Position numbers and translations under genes: made by a program
DNA from: Planctomycetota bacterium
GTDB lineage: Bacteria; Planctomycetota; Planctomycetia; Planctomycetales; Planctomycetaceae
Direction: 5' to 3'
NCBI GenBank assembly: GCA_023417655.1
Contig: JAEZFD010000011.1
Span: 19,862 to 83,861 of the forward strand
DNA: 64,000 nt
Shown here: positions 7,959 through 17,592 of the stretch, one piece after another
Position numbering within the stretch: the first letter of the stretch is position 1
Layout of the letters: every line of letters starts with the position of its first letter
The notes under the pieces: model-generated
Seen by the model: the letters and a program-made list of their open reading frames with translations, nothing else
What the model was told of the DNA's origin: nothing
Databases searched by the model: none

Positions 7959-9821
7959 TTATTCCACTGTCACGCTCTTGGCGAGATTACGGGGACGGTC
8001 CACGTTGCAGCCTCGCAGCAGAGCGATGTGATAGGCCAAAAGCTGCAGCGGGATCGACGTGACGAGTGGCGACAGACATTCATCGGTCTCCGGGACAAAG
8101 ATGACGTCGTCCGCCAGATCGGCAATCCGCTCATCACCTTCACAGGCAATGGCGATGACCGGCCCCTTTCGGGCTTTCACTTCTTCCAGATTGCTGATGA
8201 TCTTGGGATAGATCCCCCCCTTCGGGACAATGAACACACTGGGGGTGCTCTCATCCACAAGGGCGAGTGGACCATGTTTCATTTCGGCAGCAGGATAGCC
8301 TTCCGCATGGATGTAGCTGATTTCTTTCAGCTTCAGGGCCCCTTCCAGAGCGACCGGGAAGTTGTACAGACGCCCCAGATACAGGAAGTTCGAGCACTGA
8401 TGATACTTCTCCGCAATCTCTTTGACAGCATCGTGACACTGCAGGGCCTGTTCCACTTTCTCAGGCATCTTCCGGAGTTCCCGAATGATGTTTTTCCCTG
8501 CCTGATACGACATGTGTCGCATCCGGCCAAAGAAGAGCGCCAAGAGAGTCAGCACCGTCACCTGTGAGGTGAAGGCCTTCGTGGAGGCCACTCCGACTTC
8601 AGAGCCGGCATGCAGATAGACGCCCCCGTCCGCCTCACGGGCGATCGTTGAACCCACCACATTGCAGATGGCCAGTGTTGGATGTCCTTTTCGTTTGCAT
8701 TCCCGCATGGCGGCCAGCGTGTCGGCCGTCTCACCAGACTGCGTGATCGCAAAGATCATCGTGCGATCATTCAGCGGCGGATTGCGATAACGCAATTCAC
8801 TCGCATATTCCACCTCGACCGGAATTCGCGCGAATTCCTCAATCAGGTACTCGCCGACGAGTCCGGCGTGCCAGCTGGTTCCGCAGGCCGTCAGTACGAT
8901 CCGGTCAATTCGACGCAACTGCTGCGTCGTCAGATTCAGTCCCCCAAAGATGGAGGTCGCTTCGTCATCATCCAGACGCCCTCGCATGGCGTTCTCGATG
9001 GTGGTCGGCTGCTCGAAGATTTCCTTGAGCATGTAATGGGCATACGGCCCCAGCTCAATATCGGTGGAGACCTGATCCAGTGTCCGAATGGACGGCGCCA
9101 GCTGGCCGATATCACGATGCCGGATCTCCATCCCATCCGGGGTGAGAATGGCAATCTCATGATCAGCAAGATAAACGACCTGATCGGTATACCCGATCAA
9201 TGGAGTCGCATCGCTGGCCAGGAAATACTCTCCATCACCGACTCCCACAACGAGCGGACTACCGTTTCGTGCGGCGATCAGAGTGTCAGGGCAATCGCGG
9301 AAGAGAGTCGCCAGCCCATAGGTCCCCTTCAGTTTCCGCAGAGTCATTTCCAAGGCGGCGAGGCATGTCTTCTGTGTAATCGGAGCATCACTGAGTCGGG
9401 CCTGCTCCTCCACGTGATGGGCCAGCAGATGGGCGACCACTTCCGTGTCAGTGTCTGTCCGAAACACATAACCCAGCTGCTGCAACTGATTTCGCAGGAT
9501 GTTGTAGTTTTCAATCACCCCGTTGTGGACGAGAACGACCGCCCCGTCCCCTCCGATGTGGGGATGCGAGTTCTTGTCACACGGAGCCCCGTGCGTTGCC
9601 CAGCGTGTGTGACCGATTCCGACTGTTCCGACGACCGGCTGTTCTTCCAGAAGTGTGGCGAGTTCCTGAACGCGGCCAGTCTTCTTTCGAACCTGAATAT
9701 TTCCATTGAGGGCGACAGCAATCCCAGCACTGTCATAGCCGCGATACTCCAGTCGATGGAGCCCTTCGACCAGAAAATTCGTTACGTCCCGCGTACCGAT
9801 GTATCCGACAATCCCGCACAT
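7959..9821 (-). CDS. glmS: Glutamine--fructose-6-phosphate aminotransferase (isomerizing)
   Basis: 620 residues, the usual full length. GlmS makes glucosamine-6-phosphate from fructose-6-phosphate and glutamine, the first step towards UDP-GlcNAc for cell-envelope glycans. The N-terminal glutaminase begins MCGIVGYIG with catalytic Cys2 and contains GHTRWATHG. Two SIS sugar-isomerase domains follow: the first has TACGTSWHAG and ITQSGETADT, the second LEGALKLKEISYIHAEGYPA. The C-terminus NLAKSVTVE is that of the family. The gene is alone on its strand, with a terminator directly after it. I saw no basis for a glmS ribozyme upstream. Supply of amino sugars links it to the polysaccharide locus further along. 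Confidence 0.97.
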   Translation of the reverse strand: MCGIVGYIGTRDVTNFLVEGLHRLEYRGYDSAGIAVALNGNIQVRKKTGRVQELATLLEEQPVVGTVGIGHTRWATHGAPCDKNSHPHIGGDGAVVLVHNGVIENYNILRNQLQQLGYVFRTDTDTEVVAHLLAHHVEEQARLSDAPITQKTCLAALEMTLRKLKGTYGLATLFRDCPDTLIAARNGSPLVVGVGDGEYFLASDATPLIGYTDQVVYLADHEIAILTPDGMEIRHRDIGQLAPSIRTLDQVSTDIELGPYAHYMLKEIFEQPTTIENAMRGRLDDDEATSIFGGLNLTTQQLRRIDRIVLTACGTSWHAGLVGEYLIEEFARIPVEVEYASELRYRNPPLNDRTMIFAITQSGETADTLAAMRECKRKGHPTLAICNVVGSTIAREADGGVYLHAGSEVGVASTKAFTSQVTVLTLLALFFGRMRHMSYQAGKNIIRELRKMPEKVEQALQCHDAVKEIAEKYHQCSNFLYLGRLYNFPVALEGALKLKEISYIHAEGYPAAEMKHGPLALVDESTPSVFIVPKGGIYPKIISNLEEVKARKGPVIAIACEGDERIADLADDVIFVPETDECLSPLVTSIPLQLLAYHIALLRGCNVDRPRNLAKSVTVE

Positions 9822-10510
9822 AATTCGTCATGCTTTCTCTGAGAGAAAAGTTCTGACTTTCTGATGTCTGGGTCACAGTCATCTGAAAGCCAGATTCATT
9901 ATTTCGGGCTGCTGATGCAGGAACAGTGATCTTTCCATCCCCGACTGCAGCCGACAGCTCGGCGGTCTTTAAAACTCTGTGAATCCGAGATTCCTTCGGA
10001 TGTCGGATTGACCGCCACGGACCGCCCTGCGTATTCCTTTGAATCAGCACAGTCCGTATCATTCTCACGCTGGGAACAGAGACGTCACCGCCGGTATGGA
10101 CCAGCAGTCTTTCCGCTTATTCCGGTGCCGGGACTTCGGTCCTATAGGGCAACCGGACAGATGGGGTCAAGATCAGCCCCAGGTATCGTTCCAATCAACG
10201 TCCTTGAATCCCACATTTGCCGTTGATAACCATTCCTTCTGCAGAAAAATCCGTCGGAATATTCCCCTGCAACTTGAACCCATTTCCCCCAATTGTCACA
10301 TTTTCATTCCAATTCCCCGCACCACGCGGATAATCGGACTTTGAGAATTTCCCACGCTGCTCGAGCTTGCACTTTTCCGATCTAGCTTTCACGTCGATAT
10401 GTGCAAGAGGGCACGTGTACTCTCCAAGATGACCGGGCCCAGCAGGTTCCTCATCTGCCACGGCAGCCTCGCCGTGACGCCCGCGGCTTCGGCAACTGAA
10501 TGCGTCAACT
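9822..10510. other. Long intergenic region between divergent genes
   Basis: 689 bases between glmS (minus) and a large exported protein (plus). One minus-strand frame (10195-10521, 108 codons) has fairly protein-like wording near its end (NVTIGGNGFKLQG) but overlaps the start of the plus-strand gene and has no clear ribosome site. It could be a gene remnant. Otherwise the region presumably holds two promoters. Confidence 0.35.
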
Positions 10511-12559
10511 ATGCAGCACACTCACGATCACGCTCCAACGTCATGCCGCGCTGGAGGAAGCGAGGATTGCATTCGTCGAAGCGGTGCCCGGTTTGGATTC
10601 CTGGTCTGCCTGACGGCAGTGATCGCCTCGAGTGGATCGCTGCAGGCGAACCCGAGTTCGCCGGAGTCTCCGGCACCGTCGGCTGCCCCGTCATCCACTC
10701 CATCGACTGCGCCTGAGCCAGTGGATCCCTTGGTGACTCGCGTGGCTCAGGCCATCGAAATCACCAAGAAGCGCAATCTCGACTTCCAGCGGCACACCCC
10801 TTGGCAGATTCTGCATGGACTGCTGGCGCTCCGCGAAAATTATACGATCAAAAACGGATCGCAGTACGTGAATGCGTTGGATTTTCTGTCCACGCAAGCT
10901 CGTTACAAAGGCGCGGCCTGGTTTGAAGCGACCCCTCATGGCGGGCGTGCCCATCCGTACAACGGCACTCCTTACGATTTCGAAGGGCACGTCAATCAGT
11001 CTCTTTCGATCATCGCCATGTGTAATGTCCCGCTCACTCATGAGTTCCGGACTGGCAGCGGGAAGATCGTCACCATGGCCGACATGGTTCGCCATGCCCA
11101 GATGAACGTCCAGTCTCACGAAGAACTGACTTGGACTCTCTGGTTCCTGACCCATTATCTCGATCAGGACACCGCTTGGACGAATTTCAGAGGCGAGCGA
11201 TGGAGCATGGAAGCTCTGGTACGGAACCAGAACTCCTCCTCAGTTCTGACAGCTCCCTGCGGAGGTTGCCACAACCTCTTCGCTCTCGCTTATGCCCGCA
11301 ATGCCTACATGCAGAAGCATGGTCAATTGCGAGGTGCCTGGCTGGAAGCTGACCAGAAGCTGCAGCAGTACATTTCCACCGCTCAGGCGATGCAGAATCG
11401 CGATGGCTCGTTTGCAACCCAATTCTTCAAGGCTCGTGGATACAGCACTGACTTCAATGAACGCATCAAGTCTTCCGGGCACATGCTGGAATGGCTGCTG
11501 GTGGCTCTGCCGAAATCCCGCCTGAATGAACCATGGATTCGCAATGGGGTCCTGACTCTGGCGAACGACATGATTCAGAATGCGGCTCAGCCTGCCGACT
11601 GCGGACCACTCTATCACTCCCTGCATGCTCTGGTCCTTTACCAACAGCGGATGCAGCCGCAGAACGAACCAACGGCCCAGGAACAGCTGACCGCGAAGCC
11701 GGAACTCCCGCAGAACCCGGCTCGAACGGTTCAGACCCTGCCAGGTGCAGCAAATGGAAACAGCTCTGTCACGATCGTTCGCGACCCACAGGGGGCTCAG
11801 ACTCCAGCGACAATGTCACCGACTGCTCCTGCTCCAAATACACTTCCCGGTCAGGCAGTGACGTCGGTCAGCCCGCCAGCTCCGCAATCACCAGTGAAGC
11901 CGACAACACCACCGGCCCTGTCGACTCCGCCGGCCCTCGTTGCCCCACCAGCCTCACGAGGTGGAAATCGGTTCATGCCACGGCAGCCAGCCCGACTCGC
12001 TGATCAGCCTCTGTTGCGTCGCCTTTCCGGCGAAGGTGACAAAGAGGGAGTCACGCCTGTCCCCGTCACTGAACCCGAGATCGAGCCTTCACAGCTGACA
12101 CCATTCCCCGGCGGTATGCCGATCCTGAAACCGTCGGCCGCTCAGAAGATCTCTCCGAAGACCGAAGCTGCCGCTGACGGAAAAGAGACGGAATCTGAAA
12201 CCGACGCGAAATCGGGAACTGCCATCACTGAACCCGGAACCAAAGCTGCAGCCACAGGCGCTCCGCAACCTCCAACGGAAATGCCTGCGACAGAGGCGAC
12301 GAAGACTGCCACACCTGCTGACGCCAACTCCGGGGAGAAAAAGGCCGAAAAGAAGGCAGACGACAACAAGCCGGAATCGCCCAAAGGAGCTGAGCCTGCT
12401 TCCAAGTCCCCGGAAACAACTGAGCCTGTAAAGCCTGCCGAGAAATCAGCAGATAAACCTACCAACAAACCGCTTCAGGCTCCCGCTGCCGAGGACAAGG
12501 CGAACACGACTCCGCCGGCCACACCCGAAGTCGCACAGAAACCGACCGGGACCAAGTAA
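10511..12559 (+). CDS. Large exported protein with a CxxCH motif and Pro/Thr/Ala/Glu-rich tail
   Basis: 682 residues. A hydrophobic export signal covers about residues 28-47 (FLVCLTAVIASSG to LQANP). A helical-looking domain of about 330 residues follows, with WQILHGLLALREN, TWTLWFLTHYLDQD and NRDGSFATQFF. This pattern of paired helices with a DGS turn faintly recalls alpha/alpha-toroid proteins. Residues 250-254 are CGGCH, the same spacing as a c-type heme site. From about residue 390 to the end the chain is low-complexity (Pro, Thr, Ala, Glu, Lys). I do not recognise the family; it resembles proteins I would expect only in Planctomycetes. A terminator follows 26 bases after the stop. Confidence 0.8.
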   Translation: MQHTHDHAPTSCRAGGSEDCIRRSGARFGFLVCLTAVIASSGSLQANPSSPESPAPSAAPSSTPSTAPEPVDPLVTRVAQAIEITKKRNLDFQRHTPWQILHGLLALRENYTIKNGSQYVNALDFLSTQARYKGAAWFEATPHGGRAHPYNGTPYDFEGHVNQSLSIIAMCNVPLTHEFRTGSGKIVTMADMVRHAQMNVQSHEELTWTLWFLTHYLDQDTAWTNFRGERWSMEALVRNQNSSSVLTAPCGGCHNLFALAYARNAYMQKHGQLRGAWLEADQKLQQYISTAQAMQNRDGSFATQFFKARGYSTDFNERIKSSGHMLEWLLVALPKSRLNEPWIRNGVLTLANDMIQNAAQPADCGPLYHSLHALVLYQQRMQPQNEPTAQEQLTAKPELPQNPARTVQTLPGAANGNSSVTIVRDPQGAQTPATMSPTAPAPNTLPGQAVTSVSPPAPQSPVKPTTPPALSTPPALVAPPASRGGNRFMPRQPARLADQPLLRRLSGEGDKEGVTPVPVTEPEIEPSQLTPFPGGMPILKPSAAQKISPKTEAAADGKETESETDAKSGTAITEPGTKAAATGAPQPPTEMPATEATKTATPADANSGEKKAEKKADDNKPESPKGAEPASKSPETTEPVKPAEKSADKPTNKPLQAPAAEDKANTTPPATPEVAQKPTGTK

Positions 12560-12585
12560 CCTCGTCGGGATTAATGGAACTCACA

Positions 12586-12629
12586 AAGAGCGGTGGTCTG
12601 AAAATCAGGTCACCGCTCTTCTCCATTTT
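12586..12629 (+). terminator. Rho-independent terminator
   Basis: A 10-bp perfect stem (12586-12595 with 12611-12620) has a small inner CTGA/TCAG stem, and CTCCATTTT follows. It ends the transcript of the large exported protein. Confidence 0.8.
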
Positions 12630-12725
12630 AGCGTGTCTGCATTGTGCCTGCGGCTTGACACCTGCAGCGCTCCTCTCCAAATTCGAGCGGATTTCACTTC
12701 TTCCTTCCGCTCCGAGAGTCCCCTG

Positions 12726-13826
12726 ATGCAGAATCTGCTTGGATGTCACCAGTCTGACCTGGAGACACCGGCGTTATGCCTGGACCTCGACCATTACGAG
12801 AGCATCGCGTCGCAGCACTCGTCGCCGGGGGTGAATCCCGCAGGGTCTCTCCGCTGGTGGCCCGTCGGTGATGAATTGTCATTGCCCCCTATTGCCGCAG
12901 TTCACCGCACTCACGGTGCTGCCGGGCTGAGCTTTTCGCACTTACCTGCTCTGATCAAAGCCAGCACTCAAAATGACCAGCGACTTCATTACAACGGAAA
13001 GATCTCCTGCGGGTGGCAGGCCCAACTCCTGAATCAACTTTCGCCGGACAGCTGCATCGTTTTTGAATGCGACCACTACGTTCAGGCCGAGATCCTTTCA
13101 AATACTGCGCAGCGTCTCAACCGAACGTTTGATGTGCTTCTGGAAGTGAATCTGGGATTGAACCGAACCGGCGTCCGGCCCGGAGCCGACGGCCGCGATC
13201 TTGCTCAGGGGTTGCAGAGTCTGCAGGGAATCCGCGTCGTTGGATTTTGCGGAGATCTGGGAGATCAACTGGATTCGCCGTCGAATTTCCGCTGGTTCGA
13301 GGCACGCGTAAAGCTGATGACCGACCTGCGGACGTCGTTTCCCGCAGAATCGCGTGAAGCCGTGCAGGTTCATCTCAAGGGAGACCATGCCCTCCGGGAA
13401 CTTGTGGTTGATTCAGTCGATTCAGAGGTGACTGACCTGCACCTGCAGACGACATCCCGAGGGGATGAAAAGTCGAATCCATTTTCTGTTATTTCTTCTG
13501 TCGTCAGCCGCTGCAAGTTGGAACGAGCAGTCATTGACGCAGGACTTCGGCACATCGGCAGGAGGTCTCAATGGTCAATCACAGAGACCGCATTCGGACG
13601 ATTGTTGCCTGACATCGCCGATATCGACGTCGCCGACACGATGACCACTTTGACGCTCGGGCCGGAATCACTCGACCTGGTGATGGGTGATACACTGCGA
13701 ATTCGCCCGCCTTGCCCTCAACTGGCATTACAACTGGCGAGTCGCCTGTACGGAGTCAGGCAGGGAGTCGTCGAAGGAGTCTGGCACCGGGACTCGTCAC
13801 GAGTCTGGGCCAGCGAGGAAATCTGA
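12726..13826 (+). CDS. PLP fold-III (D-threonine aldolase / DSD1-like) protein, possibly inactive
   Basis: 366 residues laid out like D-threonine aldolases and D-serine dehydratases: an alanine-racemase N-terminal barrel followed by a C-terminal beta domain. Landmarks are LETPALCLDLDHYESI near the start, VLLEVNLGLNRTGVRPG in the middle, and RLYGVRQGVVEGVW at the end. The expected PLP-lysine segment (family pattern RPHxKTHK) reads RWWPVGDELSLPPIA here, with no lysine. The metal-binding HxCP near the C-terminus reads PPCP. Both losses suggest it cannot do the usual reaction. The ATG at 12726 is preferred over a GTG at 12633 that sits almost on the preceding terminator. Family fairly sure; activity doubtful. 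Confidence 0.72.
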   Translation: MQNLLGCHQSDLETPALCLDLDHYESIASQHSSPGVNPAGSLRWWPVGDELSLPPIAAVHRTHGAAGLSFSHLPALIKASTQNDQRLHYNGKISCGWQAQLLNQLSPDSCIVFECDHYVQAEILSNTAQRLNRTFDVLLEVNLGLNRTGVRPGADGRDLAQGLQSLQGIRVVGFCGDLGDQLDSPSNFRWFEARVKLMTDLRTSFPAESREAVQVHLKGDHALRELVVDSVDSEVTDLHLQTTSRGDEKSNPFSVISSVVSRCKLERAVIDAGLRHIGRRSQWSITETAFGRLLPDIADIDVADTMTTLTLGPESLDLVMGDTLRIRPPCPQLALQLASRLYGVRQGVVEGVWHRDSSRVWASEEI

Positions 13827-14165
13827 TTTGAGAATCAATCCCAAAATCACAGGCCGACGGAACTGCTCTCCGCGGTCACATTCCCAACTGAATTCAGGAC
13901 TGGAAGTCAATGCTCCACCTGAGCTTTTGATTTTCCCCCCTTCCGGTCTGGCAATTCGCAAGCCTCTTCCATTACGCTGGGAGACTGCGCCCGACCCGAC
14001 GTCCAATCGAGGGTCAGGATGAACTGACACAGGAGCGATGATTCCCATGAAGTGTCGCACTGAGTCAGTGTGTTCAGGTTTTCTGCTGGTTCCTATAAGC
14101 AACATATCGTCGATGTCTATTCTGAATCTGACGAAGACGTGCTCGAGTTTGCAGGGAGGCAAGGG
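13827..14165. other. Intergenic region
   Basis: 339 bases between the PLP fold-III gene and the helicase, both on plus, if the helicase starts at 14166. I see no terminator or separate gene, so read-through from the first gene is possible. Confidence 0.4.
14154..14159 (+). promoter_or_regulatory. Shine-Dalgarno site that decides the helicase start
   Basis: GGGAGG, six bases ahead of a GTG at 14166. The GTG at 14070, which gives the longest reading, has no such site. Confidence 0.7.
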
Positions 14166-17100
14166 GTGTCTCTGACACAACTGCTGGAAAGTAAGTTTCG
14201 AGGCGATATCCGTTTTCGAGGCCAGGCCTATCTTCAGGCAGATCGGGTCTCGATTGCGAGGGTCACTCCTGACGATCTCCATGCCGTCGTTCGCGATGGC
14301 GTTGAATACCAAACCCATCTCAGCCGTCTGGACGGTGAGTTGAGAATGTTCTGCTCGTGCGTCGGTGACGGACAGTCACGCGACCCCGCCTGCAAACATC
14401 TCTGGGCAACATTACTGGCCGTGGATGCGGGTTCGTATCTGACAGGAACTCCGAAGATCGGAGCGGTCCCTCCGTTCGTTTCAGAGACCCGGTACACACC
14501 GCTCGATCTCTCAACGTGGGACGAAGACGACTTCGAAGGGGGCGACGTTTTCACCCCCAGTGAGAAGCAGAGCACTGCATCCGCATCCGTCAAAGGTCCC
14601 GCCCCGCGACAGCAGTCACGGGAATGGGAAACGAAACTGCGCGACCTGCGGAACCTGATGCCAGCTTCCGCCCGCCCCGGCGCAACAGCTGAATCCCGCG
14701 AGCGCGAAATCTTCTATGAAGTCGATCTTCCGGAGAGCCGGAAATCGCAGCAGCTCGTAATTCAGACCTCCCAGCGTCAGCGCCGCAGTAATGGCCAGTG
14801 GGGAAAACTGAAGCCGCTGAAGATTCGCCCGGGTCGACTCGAAGAAGTTGATCACGCTGACGACCGCCGAATCCTCGCGTTCCTCGCGGGAGGAACCCCG
14901 GAGCGCTCAGGCTGGATGGCTCAACAGGCCGAGTTCCAGACCTCCGTCTATCGTTACCGTGTGCCGTTTGATCTGTGCGCACTCATCCTTCCGTTGATGG
15001 CCGGCTCGAAGCGGCTGCGCTTCCTCGATGAATCCGAACGCGAACTCCCGCCTCTCCAGTGGGATGAAGGTGACCCTTGGCAGCTCTGTCTGTGCCTTGA
15101 ACAGCAGGCCGATCAGAGCTGGCAGCTGCATGGCGAAGTCCGCCGCAACGACAAGCGACTCCGGATTGAAAAGTGCGAGCTCCTCCTCCCTGGGGGGCTG
15201 GTCATCACAGACAACCAGATTGCTCGACTGGAAGACTTCGGTGCATTCGACTGGGTGCCGATGTTGCTCGGCGATCAAAAGCTGACTGCCAAACCAAACG
15301 AAGAACAGGATCTGGTTGACTGGCTGCTCGACATGCCAGCACTGCCTCAGCTGGATCTGCCTAAGACACTGCAGCTCGAAGAAGTCCGCCCGGTTCCCCA
15401 GCCTCGCCTTATTTTCCGTTCCCCATCCAAACGGGGATGGAAACACGAACGAATTCACGCAAACGTCGAGTTCGATTACGACGGCACACTCGTTCGGGGA
15501 TCGAACATCCAATGGGCGGTCGTGCAACGAGAACTCGGCAGGTGCCTCCTCCGTGATCAGCAGCGCGAGCCTGCCTTCTGGTCTCAGCTGGATGAACTCG
15601 GATTTCGACGCCTCGTCGACCATCGTCAGGCAGCACATGATGTCGATATCGGTGTGTCTGAACTGGGGCGTGCCGTCCGGGCGCTCGTGAATAGCGGCTG
15701 GCAGGTTCACGCCGACGGGAAGGAAGTCCGGCAGCCCGCAGCGGTTAAGTTCAATGTCCGATCTGATATCGACTGGTTCGAACTGACAGCAGACGTCGAC
15801 TTTAACGGGTTGAAAGCTAACTTCCCTGAACTGCTCGCCGCCCTCTCGCGCGGCGACCAGACGATTCGACTCGATGACGGATCCCTGGGAATTCTGCCAG
15901 AAGAATGGCTCCAGCAGTACGGCATTCTCGCCGGACTCGGTTCAGCCAGTGAAGACGGCATCCGTTTCTCGACGTCACAGCTGGGACTCGTTGATTCCTT
16001 ACTCTCGTCGCAGGAATTCGTCGACTTCGACGCCCGCTATTTGGAAGTCCGCAGTCGGCTCTCCAACTTCGACGGCATTGCCCCTCGAGCTGAACCAAGA
16101 AACTTCCACGGCCAGTTGCGTCCTTACCAGCGTGAAGGACTCGGATGGCTGCACTTCCTGCAGGACTATGGCTTCGGAGGCTGTCTGGCCGACGACATGG
16201 GTCTGGGGAAAACCGTCCAGATGCTCGCGCTCTTCCAGGAACGTAAGCAGTCACGTGATCGCCAGCTTCCATCGCTGGTGATCGTGCCGAAGTCGCTGAT
16301 GTTCAACTGGATTCAGGAAATCGTCAAGTTCGCCCCTGAGCTGACTTATCTGGAATACACTGGTCCAGAGCGAGTCGAACTGCGACACAAGATCCCGGAA
16401 ACGGATCTGATCCTGACGACTTACGGAACGCTGCGACGCGACATTCTGGAACTCAAAGATCAGGAATTTGACTACGCCGTTCTGGACGAAGCACAGACAA
16501 TCAAGAATGCCTCGTCGCAGGCGGCCAAAGCGTCACGCCTCCTCAAAGCCCGCCATCGGGTGGCATTGAGCGGTACGCCAATCGAAAACCACCTCGGCGA
16601 CCTGTGGTCGATCTTCGAGTTCCTGAACCCCGGCATGCTGGGGCGCAGCTCGGCCTTCAAGGTACTGGCGACAGAGGCCTCTAACGAATCTTCCCGCCGG
16701 ACAATCGCCGCCGGGGTCCGTCCATTCGTTCTGCGAAGAACCAAAGGACAAGTGGCCAAAGAGCTACCGGATAAATTCGAAGAAACGATCTACTGCAAGA
16801 TGGGAGACCGTCAGCAGGCTCTCTACAACGAGATGCGGGATTACTACCGCGATTCGTTGCTGGGTCTGGTCAAGAAACAGGGGATGGGAAAGAGCCGGAT
16901 GCACGTGCTCGAAGCGTTGCTTCGCCTGCGACAGGCGGCCTGCCACCCTGCCTTGCTCGACAAAGGGAGCGACGAAGAGGAATTCGCAAAGCTCGACGTG
17001 CTGATTCCGCAACTGGAAGAACTGATTCAGGAAGGCCACAAATCTCTGGTCTTCTCCCAGTTCACCAGCATGTTGGCGATCGTGAAGAAGCACCTCGACA

Positions 17101-17489
17101 GCAAAGGGGTCAACTACGCCTACCTGGACGGGCAGACCCGCAAGCGAAAGCAGGTGGTCGATCAGTTCCAGAACGACCCGGCCTGTTCTGTCTTCCTGAT
17201 TTCATTGAAAGCAGGGGGCTTGGGTTTGAACCTCACGGAAGCGGAGTACGTGTTCCTTCTGGACCCATGGTGGAACCCTGCTGTCGAAGCTCAGGCAATC
17301 GACCGGGCACACCGAGTCGGACAGACGAAGCAGGTGTTCGCTTATCGACTTATCTGTCGCGATACCGTCGAAGAGAAGATCCTCGAACTGCAGAAGCAGA
17401 AGCGAGAGCTCGCCGACGCCATTCTCGAGTCGGAAGGGACTCCACTCGGAGAACTCACGACAGACGATCTCGAACTCTTGCTGTCATAG
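14166..17489 (+). CDS. SWIM zinc-finger / SNF2-family DEAD-like helicase
   Basis: About 1107 residues. A SWIM zinc-binding motif sits at residues 63-78 (CSC ... CKH), followed by a long middle region of the bacterial SNF2-associated type. The SNF2 ATPase is complete: LADDMGLGKT (Walker A, 676-683 core), LDEAQTIKN (Walker B, about 774), SGTPIENHLGDLWSIFEFL, then the helicase C half with SLKAGGLGLNLT and AIDRAHRVGQTKQV (arginine finger, about 1047-1053). Such proteins translocate on double-stranded DNA and remodel protein-DNA or RNA polymerase complexes; the bacterial role is poorly known. The start was chosen from the GGGAGG site. A longer reading from GTG 14070 adds 32 residues. A strong terminator follows. 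Confidence 0.93.
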   Translation: MSLTQLLESKFRGDIRFRGQAYLQADRVSIARVTPDDLHAVVRDGVEYQTHLSRLDGELRMFCSCVGDGQSRDPACKHLWATLLAVDAGSYLTGTPKIGAVPPFVSETRYTPLDLSTWDEDDFEGGDVFTPSEKQSTASASVKGPAPRQQSREWETKLRDLRNLMPASARPGATAESREREIFYEVDLPESRKSQQLVIQTSQRQRRSNGQWGKLKPLKIRPGRLEEVDHADDRRILAFLAGGTPERSGWMAQQAEFQTSVYRYRVPFDLCALILPLMAGSKRLRFLDESERELPPLQWDEGDPWQLCLCLEQQADQSWQLHGEVRRNDKRLRIEKCELLLPGGLVITDNQIARLEDFGAFDWVPMLLGDQKLTAKPNEEQDLVDWLLDMPALPQLDLPKTLQLEEVRPVPQPRLIFRSPSKRGWKHERIHANVEFDYDGTLVRGSNIQWAVVQRELGRCLLRDQQREPAFWSQLDELGFRRLVDHRQAAHDVDIGVSELGRAVRALVNSGWQVHADGKEVRQPAAVKFNVRSDIDWFELTADVDFNGLKANFPELLAALSRGDQTIRLDDGSLGILPEEWLQQYGILAGLGSASEDGIRFSTSQLGLVDSLLSSQEFVDFDARYLEVRSRLSNFDGIAPRAEPRNFHGQLRPYQREGLGWLHFLQDYGFGGCLADDMGLGKTVQMLALFQERKQSRDRQLPSLVIVPKSLMFNWIQEIVKFAPELTYLEYTGPERVELRHKIPETDLILTTYGTLRRDILELKDQEFDYAVLDEAQTIKNASSQAAKASRLLKARHRVALSGTPIENHLGDLWSIFEFLNPGMLGRSSAFKVLATEASNESSRRTIAAGVRPFVLRRTKGQVAKELPDKFEETIYCKMGDRQQALYNEMRDYYRDSLLGLVKKQGMGKSRMHVLEALLRLRQAACHPALLDKGSDEEEFAKLDVLIPQLEELIQEGHKSLVFSQFTSMLAIVKKHLDSKGVNYAYLDGQTRKRKQVVDQFQNDPACSVFLISLKAGGLGLNLTEAEYVFLLDPWWNPAVEAQAIDRAHRVGQTKQVFAYRLICRDTVEEKILELQKQKRELADAILESEGTPLGELTTDDLELLLS

Positions 17490-17540
17490 GCTCGCATCTG
17501 AAATCGGCGAGCCACTCCCATCGTGCTCGCCAAGACACTC

Positions 17541-17591
17541 AGCCCTGTTCCGTTTCATCAGATTTGATGAGGCGGAACAGGGCTTCTCTTT
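17541..17591 (+). terminator. Rho-independent terminator
   Basis: A 12-bp perfect outer stem (17541-17552 with 17573-17584) plus an inner TCATCA/TGATGA stem, then TCTCTTTT. It follows the SNF2 gene. Confidence 0.88.
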
Positions 17592-17592
17592 T

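Noticed and set aside
8682..9842. A 386-codon open frame on plus, antisense to glmS
   Set aside because: glmS on minus is certain. The antisense product matches nothing and has no ribosome site.
9822..10000. glmS ribozyme upstream of glmS
   Set aside because: The known ribozyme core is not recognisable here and the class is mainly known from Firmicutes.
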